The notes beneath the pieces were generated by a model. That model ran no database searches, was not told the origin of the DNA, and was given only the letters and a program-made list of their open reading frames with translations. This document shows positions 15,119 to 22,378 of a DNA stretch of 43,325 bases, piece after piece. The DNA is taken from assembly GCA_027315255.1 (NCBI GenBank), contig DAHUYL010000090.1, positions 1 to 43,325 of the forward strand, read 5' to 3'. How positions within the stretch are numbered: the first letter of the stretch is position 1; every line of letters begins with the position of its first letter. A program made the translations under genes and the position numbers. This stretch comes from Solirubrobacterales bacterium (GTDB lineage Bacteria; Actinomycetota; Thermoleophilia; Solirubrobacterales; Solirubrobacteraceae).

Positions 15119-16525
15119 CTACACCCGCTGGATCTGGAGCAGGCTGGTCGTCCCGGGCCGGCCGCTCGGCAATCCCGCAGTGATCCCGACGCGAGCGCCC
15201 GGCCGTACCCAGCCGAGCTCGACCACCCGCCGGGCGGCGTCGGCGATCAGCGCCTCGGTCACCTCGTGGCGGCGCATCGAGGCAGCCTGCACCCCCCACA
15301 TCAGCCCGCAGCGCCGGACCGTCTCGCGGCCGGGTGAGAGCGCGTAGATCGGCACCGACGGCCGGTGCGCGCTGATCAGCCGCGCCGAGCGGCCCGACAG
15401 CGTCGGCACGACCAGCGCCGCCAGGTGCAGGTCGTGGGCTGCGGCGCACGCACTGTAGGCGACCGTGTATGCCGGGTCGCGGGCGTCGCGGCGCACGCGC
15501 TGCTCGTTCCAGGTCCGGTACGGCACCCCCTGCTCGGTGCGCTCGGCGATCGACGCCATCATCGCGATCGCCTCGACCGGGTACTGGCCGACCGCGGTCT
15601 CCTGCGACAGCATCACCGCATCGGTACCGTCGAAGATCGCGTTGGCGACGTCGGTCGCCTCGGCGCGCGTCGGGCGGCTCGAGGCGACCATCGAGTCGAG
15701 CATCTGGGTGGCGGTGATCGAGGGGCGCGCGAGCTGGCCGGCGATCCGCAGGAGCCGCTTCTGCGCGAGCGGCACGTCCTCGATCGGCAGTTCGATCCCG
15801 AGGTCGCCGCGCGCGACCATCACGCAGTCGGCGGCGCGGATGATGTCCTCGGCGGCATCGACCGCCTGCGGCTTCTCGATCTTCGCGATCAGCGGCAACC
15901 GCGTGTGGCGGCGGACACTCTCGACGTCCTCCGCCGTGCGGACGAACGACAGTGCGACCAGGTCGACGCCGATCGACTCGCCGAAGCGAAGCATCTCCAG
16001 GTCCTCCTCGGGAACCGCCGGCAGGCCACGGGTCGAGCCGGGGATGTTGAGCCCCTGGCGCGAGGCGACCGAGCCACCCGCCTCGACCAGCGTCTCGATC
16101 TCACCGTCGCCCGCGCGGACCGCGGTCACCCGCAGGCGGATCGCCCCGTCGGCGAGGTAGATGACGTCGTCGGGGTCGACCGCTTCGGCGAGCCCCGGCC
16201 AGCTGACCGACAGCCGCCGCTCGCTGCCCTCTTCGCTCGAGCCGCACGCGAGCACCAGCCGCTCGCCCGGCTTGAGCTCGGCGAACCCGCCCGCGATCGT
16301 GCCGATCCGCAGCTTCGGGCCGGGCAGATCCTGGAGGATTGCGACCTGCCTGCCGACGCGGCTGGCGGCGGCTCTGATCAGCTCGGCGTTCTCGTGGTGC
16401 AGCTCGCGGCTGCCGTGCGAGAAGTTGAGCCGGGCGACGTCCATCCCGGCCTCGACCATCCGCGCGAGCACCTCGGGCTCGCGCGACGCCGGACCGATGG
16501 TGGCGACGATCTTCGTTCGGCGCAT
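15119..16525 (-). CDS. pyk: pyruvate kinase
   Basis: Glycolytic enzyme transferring phosphate from phosphoenolpyruvate to ADP. At 468 residues it has the normal bacterial length without the extra C-terminal PEP-utilising domain. Signatures are RRTKIVATIGPAS at the start, LNFSHGSRE, ILQDLPGPKLRIG, the catalytic Lys segment LPLIAKIEKPQAVD, the metal/substrate site VMVARGDLGIELP, ATQMLDSMVASSRPTRAEAT, and DGTDAVMLSQETAVGQYP. The usual KGD-type effector residues are not discernible by eye. The C-terminal regulatory domain (AYSACAAAHDLHLAALVV onward) is present. Single gene; start ATG at 16525 matches the conserved N-terminus. Confidence 0.96.
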   Translation of the reverse strand: MRRTKIVATIGPASREPEVLARMVEAGMDVARLNFSHGSRELHHENAELIRAAASRVGRQVAILQDLPGPKLRIGTIAGGFAELKPGERLVLACGSSEEGSERRLSVSWPGLAEAVDPDDVIYLADGAIRLRVTAVRAGDGEIETLVEAGGSVASRQGLNIPGSTRGLPAVPEEDLEMLRFGESIGVDLVALSFVRTAEDVESVRRHTRLPLIAKIEKPQAVDAAEDIIRAADCVMVARGDLGIELPIEDVPLAQKRLLRIAGQLARPSITATQMLDSMVASSRPTRAEATDVANAIFDGTDAVMLSQETAVGQYPVEAIAMMASIAERTEQGVPYRTWNEQRVRRDARDPAYTVAYSACAAAHDLHLAALVVPTLSGRSARLISAHRPSVPIYALSPGRETVRRCGLMWGVQAASMRRHEVTEALIADAARRVVELGWVRPGARVGITAGLPSGRPGTTSLLQIQRV

Positions 16526-16568
16526 CTAGTCGTGCGCGAGGCGGCGGTCCGGGCTCACACCAGGGAAC

Positions 16569-17648
16569 TTATCCAACCAGCGCGCCATCTTCGATCAAGG
16601 GCTCGCCGTCGACGGTCACGCGCCCGCCGCTCCGCAGGTCGCAGATCAGGTCCCAGTGCAGCGCCGAGACGTTCGTGCCGCCCGTCTCCGGGTAGGAGCG
16701 ACCGAGCGCGAGGTGGATCGTGCCGGCGATCTTCTCGTCGAGCAGCGTCGATCCCGTCGGCCGGTCGATCCCGGAATTGGTGCCGATCCCGAGCTCGCCA
16801 AGCCTGGCCGCACCCCGGTCGGTGGCGAGCGCTGCCCGCAGGGCGTCGCCGCCACGGCCGGCGCGCGCGCCGACCACCTCCCCACCGGCGAACTCGAGCT
16901 CGACCTCGGACACCTCCACGCCCTGCCGGTCCGATGGCACGTCGAAGCGGATCGTGCCGGTTGCCGAATCCTCGTGAGGACCGGTGAACACCTCGCCGCT
17001 CGGCATGTTGCGCCGCCCGTCGGAGTTGATCCAGGTGCGCCCGCGTACGTTCAACCGCAGGTCGGTGCCGTCGGCCTCGACGTGGACCTCGGCGGCGCTC
17101 GCGAGCCGCTCGACGAGCACTGCCTGACGCGCCGACAGCTCGCGCCAGGCCGCCAGCGGATCGGGACGGTCGAGGAACAGCGCGCGCCGGATGAACTCGG
17201 CGTGGTCGCGGTCGCTCATCCGAGCCAGCTGCGCGAGCGCGGGCGTCGGCCAGATCGTGCCGCACCAGCGCAAGCCGAGCTGTGCCTCCCTCACCGGTTG
17301 GCGCGCCCGCGCCGCGCGGACGATCGCCGCCGGGTCGACGCCCGTCAGCTCCGTCGTGTTGGCCGGCGCGTCGATCCGCACCCGCGCGTCGACCGATTGC
17401 GCCTCGAGCAGCTCGAACGGTGCGAACGAGTCGAGCTGCTCCGGCCGGGCGTGGCGGAAGAAGTCGGGCTGCAGGCCACCGGGGGTCAGGCGCAGCAGCG
17501 GCCAGGCGCCGCGCTCGAGCAGCGCCCGATGGAGCGCCACGGCGGGCTCCTGCGCCAGCGTCGTCGTGATCACGAGCACCTGCTGACCGGGCTGCGGCTC
17601 GAGGCACCAGTCACAGATCAGCGACGCGAACGCATCCGGGTCGATCAC
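16569..17648 (-). CDS. M29-family (AmpS/thermophilic) metalloaminopeptidase
   Basis: A 359-residue aminopeptidase of family M29, a cytoplasmic dinuclear metal exopeptidase. The family C-terminal signature is clear: LGELGIGTNSGIDRP, LLDEKIAGTIHLALGRSYPE and TGGTNVSALHWDLICDLRSG, containing the Glu, His and Asp metal ligands. The N-terminal part (DPDAFASLICDWCLEPQPGQ, then QVLVITTTLAQEPAVALH) matches the family start. GTG at 17648 is chosen because it overlaps the upstream stop as GTGA and gives a family-like length; upstream residues in frame are Arg/Ala-rich noise. It is last in a three-gene operon after the SnoaL-MBL fusion and an unknown protein. Confidence 0.9.
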   Translation of the reverse strand: MIDPDAFASLICDWCLEPQPGQQVLVITTTLAQEPAVALHRALLERGAWPLLRLTPGGLQPDFFRHARPEQLDSFAPFELLEAQSVDARVRIDAPANTTELTGVDPAAIVRAARARQPVREAQLGLRWCGTIWPTPALAQLARMSDRDHAEFIRRALFLDRPDPLAAWRELSARQAVLVERLASAAEVHVEADGTDLRLNVRGRTWINSDGRRNMPSGEVFTGPHEDSATGTIRFDVPSDRQGVEVSEVELEFAGGEVVGARAGRGGDALRAALATDRGAARLGELGIGTNSGIDRPTGSTLLDEKIAGTIHLALGRSYPETGGTNVSALHWDLICDLRSGGRVTVDGEPLIEDGALVG

Positions 17649-18025
17649 GGCGCCTCCAGCTCCGGAAAGTGCTCGACGACGTGCGTGCGCAGCGCCTCGC
17701 GCACGAACCGCCGCTCGTCCTGGGAGGCCATCCGGTAGCGCCCGAGCAGCTCCTTCTGGCGGTCGATCCGCAGGCCGGCGATCGTCCACGAGACCGCGAG
17801 CCGCTCGAACAGCAGCTCGCTCGCCCGCTGCCACGCGTCCTCCCGGTTCAGGCCGCCGTGCAGCACCGCGGCGTACTCGGCACGGGCCTTGGCGCTCAGC
17901 ACGCCGCGCAGCTCGAGCTCGCCGGCGTCGGGATCGCCGTAGGTCGAGGTGGGCGCGGTCAGGGAATCGACCGGGCCGGCTTGTGTGCCGGCCCTACGGG
18001 CCCGCTGCCGAGCGCGCTTACCCAT
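17645..18025 (-). CDS. conserved-looking hypothetical protein, basic N-terminus
   Basis: A 126-residue soluble protein starting MGKRARQRARRAG, a very basic tail, then a Gly/Thr-rich linker, then a compact helical domain (LRGVLSAKARAEYAAVLHGG, NREDAWQRASELLFERLAVS and KELLGRYRMASQDERRFVRE) and an ending HVVEHFPELEAP. No signal peptide or membrane span. I do not recognise a named domain. It starts 2 bp after the stop of the SnoaL-MBL gene and overlaps the M29 peptidase start by four bases, so the three genes must be one transcript. The basic tail might bind nucleic acid. Function unknown. Confidence 0.7.
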   Translation of the reverse strand: MGKRARQRARRAGTQAGPVDSLTAPTSTYGDPDAGELELRGVLSAKARAEYAAVLHGGLNREDAWQRASELLFERLAVSWTIAGLRIDRQKELLGRYRMASQDERRFVREALRTHVVEHFPELEAP

Positions 18026-18027
18026 CC

Positions 18028-19110
18028 TCAGCGGCCCGCGGCCGCCCGCTCGAGCTGCCCCGCGACGTCCTCGCCCGACACGGGATCGCCATGCCCGGCC
18101 CATACGACGGCGGGCTCGAGCGCCGCCAGCTTGCGGATCGAGTCGCGCGCCTGCTCGGTGTCCTGACTGAACGCCGGGTGGGGCACGCGCGCCTGGCGCC
18201 GCCGGCCCGTCTCGACGTCGACCGTGTAGAGGCAGTCGGAGATCAGCGCCAGCCGATCGCTGTCGCGGTGCAGCGCGATCAGTCCGGGCGCATGGCCGGG
18301 CAGGTGAACGGCGCGGAAGCCCGCGATCTGCTCGCCTTCCTCGACCGTGCCGGCGACGTCGAGGCCGCCGCCGTCCCAGCTGCGGAACAGGCGGGGATAC
18401 GCAAGCTGGGCCGGCTTCTTGAGCAGGCCGAGGTTCCAGTACGTGCGGGTCGGCGCGTGTGCCCGGGCGGCGTCACGGTCGCCGGGATGGCAGAGCACCG
18501 GAGCGCCGAGCGTGGCCGCGGCGCCGCGGTGATCGCAGTCGGCGTGGCCGAGCACGACCCGGCGGATGCCGCCGAACCTGGCCGCGGCGGCCCTGATCGC
18601 CGGCGCCATCGCAGCGATCCCGGCGTCGAACAGGCTGACGCCGCCCCCCTCCTCCTCGAGCAGGTAGACGTTCATCAAGCGCCCGCCCGCCCGCCCGCCG
18701 CGCAGCACCCACACGCCCGGCGCGATCACCTCCGGCTCGCCGCCGTGGAGCGCCTGCCGGACGCGCGTTCGCACGTTCGCGATCGACGCCAGGCGCTCGG
18801 GCGCGCGCGCCCCGCGCGCCCCGTTCGGGGCGAACCCCTGGAAGCACCCCGGGCCGGCGAACGTCCCGGTCCCCCGCCAGCGCACCGCGCAACGGTTGCG
18901 GTACGTGGTGGTGTCGAGCACCGTGAAGCGGAAATCGGGGAACGCGGCGAACAGCTCCTCGAAATATCCCCTGAGCGCGTCCGGCGCGCGCAGTTCCTCG
19001 CCACCGACACGCTCGATCCCGCCGGGCTGCCACAGCGCCGCGGCGCCGTCGAGGTCGTGCGCCGACAGCGCCTCGAAGTAGGTGCGCACGATCTCCGACG
19101 CGGACGCCAT
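18028..19110 (-). CDS. fusion: truncated SnoaL-like domain plus MBL-fold hydrolase
   Basis: A 360-residue two-part protein. Residues 1 to about 100 (MASASEIVRTYFEALSAHDL, then DGAAALWQPGG, AFPDFRFTVLDTT and WRGTGTFAG) match the SnoaL/NTF2-like polyketide-cyclase fold but stop after QGFAPNGAR, without the last strands. From about residue 120 an MBL domain begins (EVIAPGVWVLRGG, then MNVYLLEEEGGGVSLFDAG). Its metal motif is LGHADCDHRGAA, with Asp instead of the second His of HxHxDH; later ligands are in VHLPGHAPG, ISDCLYTVD and WAGHGDPVSG. It may be a natural fusion or a deletion joining two adjacent genes. Start ATG 19110; divergent from another MBL gene 29 bp away. Confidence 0.75.
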   Translation of the reverse strand: MASASEIVRTYFEALSAHDLDGAAALWQPGGIERVGGEELRAPDALRGYFEELFAAFPDFRFTVLDTTTYRNRCAVRWRGTGTFAGPGCFQGFAPNGARGARAPERLASIANVRTRVRQALHGGEPEVIAPGVWVLRGGRAGGRLMNVYLLEEEGGGVSLFDAGIAAMAPAIRAAAARFGGIRRVVLGHADCDHRGAAATLGAPVLCHPGDRDAARAHAPTRTYWNLGLLKKPAQLAYPRLFRSWDGGGLDVAGTVEEGEQIAGFRAVHLPGHAPGLIALHRDSDRLALISDCLYTVDVETGRRRQARVPHPAFSQDTEQARDSIRKLAALEPAVVWAGHGDPVSGEDVAGQLERAAAGR

Positions 19111-19139
19111 CTGCGGCCAGTCTACGTATCTTCCGGAGC

Positions 19140-20150
19140 GTGACAGCCCGACGCAGCAGTAGTCCGCGCAGGCGCGAGCTCGGCCGCGGGGAGCGGGTGC
19201 TGCCGGGCCTGTGGCGGCTGCGGCTGCCGCTTCCGTGGCCCGGAATCCCGCACTGCAACGCATGGGCGATCGCCGCCGGCGACGGGATCGTGCTGGTCGA
19301 CTGCGGGATGCACCAGCGCGGGTCGCTGGCCCAGCTCGAGCTGGCGCTGGCGCAGGCGGGACTCGCGCTCGAGCAGGTGCGCCGGCTGGTGATCACGCAC
19401 GCGCACGTCGACCACTGGGGTCAGGCGGCGAGCGTCGTCGACCGCGCCGGCTGCGAGCTGTTGATGCACCCGAACCACGAGCACGCTGTCGCCGGCGTCG
19501 CCGACCCCGAGGCGGAGCTCGCGCGCCAGCTCGAGGTCGGTCGCCATGGCGGCGTGCCCGAGCGAGCCCTGCGGGCCTACGCGGAGCATCCCCGCGAGCT
19601 CAGCGCCGGGATCGCCAGGGTGATCCGGCCCGATCGCGAGCTCGTCGACGGGGTCGTGGTCGAGACCGATCTCGGCGAGTGGCGCGCGTACGAGACTCCC
19701 GGCCACGCGCCCTCGCACGTGTGCCTGTTCCAGCCGGAGCGGCGCCTGTTGATCTCGGGCGACCACGTGCTCGGCCGGATCTCGCTGTTCTTCGAGTACG
19801 GCTTCAGCCCCGACCCGATCGCCGAGTTCATGCGCTCGCTCGAGCTCGTCGACGCACTCGATGCCCGTCTCTGCCTGTCGGGCCACGGCCGGACGTTCAC
19901 CGATGTCCGGGCTCACGTCGAGGCGGAGCGGGCGCTCGTGAACGAGCGACTGTCCGCCACCCTGGAGGGCGTCGTCGAGGACCCGCGAAGCGCCGTCGAG
20001 CTGGCTCCAGCGGTGTTCGGCGAGCCGCTCGAGCCGGCGGCGCCGTGGCGGCTGCTCGAGCTGCTCTGCTACCTGCGCCACCTCGAGTCCGCCGGCCGCG
20101 TGGCCGTCGAGCTCGACGCGGGCGGGGTCGAGCGCTGGCAGCGCGTCTAG
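19140..20150 (+). CDS. MBL-fold metallohydrolase
   Basis: A 336-residue metallo-beta-lactamase-fold protein. It shows the start strand HCNAWAIAAGDGIVLVDCG, the metal motif VITHAHVDHWGQAAS (complete HxHxDH), ETPGHAPSHVCLF, the bridging Asp in LLISGDHVLGR and the last His in LSGHGRTF. A C-terminal helical region (about 100 residues, LLELLCYLRHLESAGRVAVE) follows, as in the glyoxalase II-like/YflN-type MBL proteins, where it forms a small winged-helix-like cap. GTG at 19140 is used; a GTG near 19198 is possible because the first residues are Arg/Ser-rich. No signal peptide. Substrate unknown, presumably a thioester or lactone. Confidence 0.85.
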   Translation: MTARRSSSPRRRELGRGERVLPGLWRLRLPLPWPGIPHCNAWAIAAGDGIVLVDCGMHQRGSLAQLELALAQAGLALEQVRRLVITHAHVDHWGQAASVVDRAGCELLMHPNHEHAVAGVADPEAELARQLEVGRHGGVPERALRAYAEHPRELSAGIARVIRPDRELVDGVVVETDLGEWRAYETPGHAPSHVCLFQPERRLLISGDHVLGRISLFFEYGFSPDPIAEFMRSLELVDALDARLCLSGHGRTFTDVRAHVEAERALVNERLSATLEGVVEDPRSAVELAPAVFGEPLEPAAPWRLLELLCYLRHLESAGRVAVELDAGGVERWQRV

Positions 20151-20170
20151 GCGGGACCTGGCGGTGCGGG

Positions 20171-20204
20171 AACCTTGACACGCTCGTGTCAAGGTTGGTA
20201 TGTT
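20171..20204 (+). promoter_or_regulatory. metF promoter embedded in a 26-bp palindrome
   Basis: Arms 20171-20181 (AACCTTGACAC) and 20186-20196 (GTGTCAAGGTT) are perfect reverse complements around GCTC. The left arm contains a consensus -35 (TTGACA, 20174-20179); 18 bp later is a -10-like TATGTT (20198-20203), ending about seven bases before the GTG of metF, so the message would be leaderless. A repressor bound to the palindrome would block the -35. The hairpin also lies 21 bp after the MBL stop and could instead act as a terminator. Confidence 0.5.
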
Positions 20205-20210
20205 GGCGCC

Positions 20211-21161
20211 GTGCGGATCGACGAGATCATCGCGAGCCGGGAGGAGCCGGTCTTCTCGTTCGAGTTCTTCCCGCCGAAGACGGTCGAGGGGGAGCAGAAC
20301 CTGCGGGGCGCGCTGGCGACGCTGCGCGAGCTGGAGCCTGGCTTCGCGTCGGTGACCTACGGGGCCGGCGGCTCGACCCACGAGCGGACGCTCGAGCTCA
20401 CCCGCTGGATCAAGGAGGAGCTCGAGATCGAGGCGATGGCACACGTGACATGCGTGGGAGCCACCCGCGAGCAGCTGGCGACGACGATCGATGCGCTCGC
20501 CGCAGCCGGAATCGACAACGTGCTGGCGCTGCGGGGCGATCCGCCGCGCGACGAGGCTGCGTGGCTGCCCCACCCAGGTGGGCTGCGCTACTCGAGCGAG
20601 CTGATCGAGCTGATCTCGGAGCGCCACCCCGCGCTGTGCATCGGTGCCGCCTGCTTTCCCGAAGTCCACCTCGAGGCGCCGGATGCCGCCTCGGACCTGC
20701 GCTACACGCGCGAGAAGGTGGAGCGCGGCGTGAGCTTCCTGATCACCCAGCTGTTCTTCGACAACACCCACTACTTCCGCTACGTCGAGGCCGCCCGCGC
20801 GGCGGGCATCGACGTCCCGATCATCCCGGGGATCATGCCGATCACGAATCTCGCGCAGATCAAGCGGATGACCTCGCTGTGCGGCGCCACGTTCCCGCCC
20901 GGGCTGCTCGCGGCGCTCGAGCAGCGCAGCGAGCCCGAGGCAGCGGCCGAGCTGGGCGTCGCCTACGCGACGCTCCAGTGCGCCGAGCTGCTGGCGGCCG
21001 GCGCCCCGGGGATCCACTTCTTCACGCTCAACCGATCGCCCGCGACGCGGGCGATCGTCTCAGCGCTCAAGCTCCAGGCACCGTGGTTCGGACGCGCCGG
21101 CGGCGAAGCCGGCGGCCGTGGCGGCGGCACGCAGGACCGGGTCCTCGGCGCCCGCCTCTAG
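20211..21161 (+). CDS. metF: methylenetetrahydrofolate reductase
   Basis: FAD-dependent TIM-barrel enzyme converting 5,10-methylene-THF to 5-methyl-THF for methionine synthesis. Signatures include EEPVFSFEFFPPKT at the start, FASVTYGAGGSTHERT, HVTCVGATREQL, NVLALRGDPPRD, IGAACFPEVHLEA, FLITQLFFDNTHYFRYV and IPIIPGIMPITN-like IIPGIMPITNLAQIKRM, ending GIHFFTLNRSPATRAI. GTG at 20211 fits the family start and the promoter just upstream. The last about 35 residues (Gly-rich, after the normal end near NRSPATRAIVSAL) extend beyond the usual MetF and overlap the convergent GNAT gene. The core is complete and should be functional. Confidence 0.94.
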   Translation: MRIDEIIASREEPVFSFEFFPPKTVEGEQNLRGALATLRELEPGFASVTYGAGGSTHERTLELTRWIKEELEIEAMAHVTCVGATREQLATTIDALAAAGIDNVLALRGDPPRDEAAWLPHPGGLRYSSELIELISERHPALCIGAACFPEVHLEAPDAASDLRYTREKVERGVSFLITQLFFDNTHYFRYVEAARAAGIDVPIIPGIMPITNLAQIKRMTSLCGATFPPGLLAALEQRSEPEAAAELGVAYATLQCAELLAAGAPGIHFFTLNRSPATRAIVSALKLQAPWFGRAGGEAGGRGGGTQDRVLGARL

Positions 21162-21563
21162 CGTCAGGCGGCGAAGCCCCGCCGGGCCGAGCAGCCACTC
21201 GCTCGCCAGCGCGAGCGCCCGGCGGCCGAGCCCCTGCCCGCGCCGCTGCGGCGCGACCCAGATCGTCAGCGCGGCCACTCCGCCCGCGACGTCCGTCACG
21301 CGGGCTACGACCCGTCCGATGCAGTCGTCGCTGCCGGGCGCGACGATCGTCAGGGCGATCCGGAGCCCGCGCAGCCGGTCGAGCTCGGACCGCTCGACCT
21401 CGCGGCCGAGCTCGGCGCCGCTCGGCGGGCGCGCCATCCGCAGCGCCACGTGCAGCCCGGGGTCATCCTGATGCGCGATCAGGATCTCGGGGATGTCCCA
21501 CTCCGAGATCGCACGCAGTCCGACGACTCCGTCGCTCAGGCGCGCCGGCGGCGCGGGACTCAT
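21060..21563 (-). CDS. GNAT-family N-acetyltransferase
   Basis: A 167-residue acyltransferase of the GNAT superfamily, related to RimJ/RimL-type enzymes. It shows the N-terminal strand/helix (GVVGLRAISEWDIPEILIAH), a central beta pair (DCIGRVVARVTDVAGGVAAL) and the acetyl-CoA pyrophosphate-binding loop WVAPQRRGQGLGRRALALAS, a good Q/RxxGxG/A match, followed by LRRLTLEAGAEDPVLRAA and AAGF near the C-terminus. ATG at 21563 is preferred over an upstream GTG at 21590. Its 3' end overlaps the 3' end of metF by 102 bp on the opposite strand. Acceptor substrate unknown. Confidence 0.82.
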   Translation of the reverse strand: MSPAPPARLSDGVVGLRAISEWDIPEILIAHQDDPGLHVALRMARPPSGAELGREVERSELDRLRGLRIALTIVAPGSDDCIGRVVARVTDVAGGVAALTIWVAPQRRGQGLGRRALALASEWLLGPAGLRRLTLEAGAEDPVLRAAATAAGFAAGASEPRCLELER

Positions 21564-21619
21564 CAGCTCGTCCACGACCGCACCGTACACATCCGTTGCC
21601 GAACGTAGGCTGTCCGGCG

Positions 21620-22291
21620 ATGGCTCCCGCCACGAGCGAGATTCCCTATACGGTCCGGCGGTCGGACCGAGCCCGTCGGATCCGCGTGACCGTCGACCCC
21701 GCCGACGGCGTCCAGGTCGTGCTGCCGCGGCGCGCGACCGAACGCGAGGCGGCCGCCGCGGTCTGGGAGCTGCGCCCGTGGATCGAGCGACGCCTGCACG
21801 AGCTCGGCCGGGTGCGCGCGGCGGTCGCGGCGCGCGGGGCGACGGTGCCGTACCTCGGGCGGGCGCTCGCGCTCGTCCCCGAGCCCGGGCGCGAGCGCGT
21901 GCGCCTCGCGGGCGACCGGCTGCTCGTGCCGGCCGGCGCGGCCGAACGCACCCGCGCGCTCGAGCGGTGGTACCGGCGGGAAGCGCGCACGGAGATCGCC
22001 GACCGGCTCGATCGCGCCTGCGCCCAGGCCGGCGCGAGCTACACGAAGCTGACGATCCGCGGTCAGCGCACGCGCTGGGCGAGCTGCTCCCGGGCCGGGG
22101 CGATGAGCTTCAACTGGCGGCTGCTGCTGGCGCCCGAACCGGTGCTCGACTACGTCGTCTGGCACGAGGTCTGCCACCTCGAGGTGATGGACCACTCCCG
22201 CCGCTTCTGGGCGCTGCTCGAGTCGCGCTGCCCGGGTGCGCGCGACCACGCCGGATGGCTGCGCCGCCACGGGTCCACGCTCGTGCTGTAG
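21620..22291 (+). CDS. YgjP/DUF45-family (SprT-like) metallopeptidase
   Basis: A 223-residue protein of the YgjP-like DUF45 family, predicted zinc-dependent peptidases. It has the beta-rich N-terminal half (IPYTVRRSDRARRIRVTVDP, then GVQVVLPRRATEREA), the helical segment WYRREARTEIADRL, the family motif LTIRGQRTRWASCS, NWRLLLAPEPVLDYVVWHEV, and the zinc motif H182-E183-x2-H186 (WHEVCHLEVMDHSRRFW). ATG at 21620 gives the family length. It is divergent from the GNAT gene. A role in proteolysis is family inference; no partner restriction-modification or other genes lie nearby. Confidence 0.88.
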   Translation: MAPATSEIPYTVRRSDRARRIRVTVDPADGVQVVLPRRATEREAAAAVWELRPWIERRLHELGRVRAAVAARGATVPYLGRALALVPEPGRERVRLAGDRLLVPAGAAERTRALERWYRREARTEIADRLDRACAQAGASYTKLTIRGQRTRWASCSRAGAMSFNWRLLLAPEPVLDYVVWHEVCHLEVMDHSRRFWALLESRCPGARDHAGWLRRHGSTLVL

Positions 22292-22378
22292 CGGGGCGTG
22301 CGCATCGCGCATGCGTGCGGTTTGACGGTTCGGCGCGCAGCCCTCAACTTCGTGCGAGAGCTGTCGACACCGAGAGTG

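Noticed and set aside
19211..21619. 800-codon upstream extension of the YgjP-type peptidase
   Set aside because: It runs through the MBL gene and metF in another frame; the real start with family sequence is the ATG at 21620.
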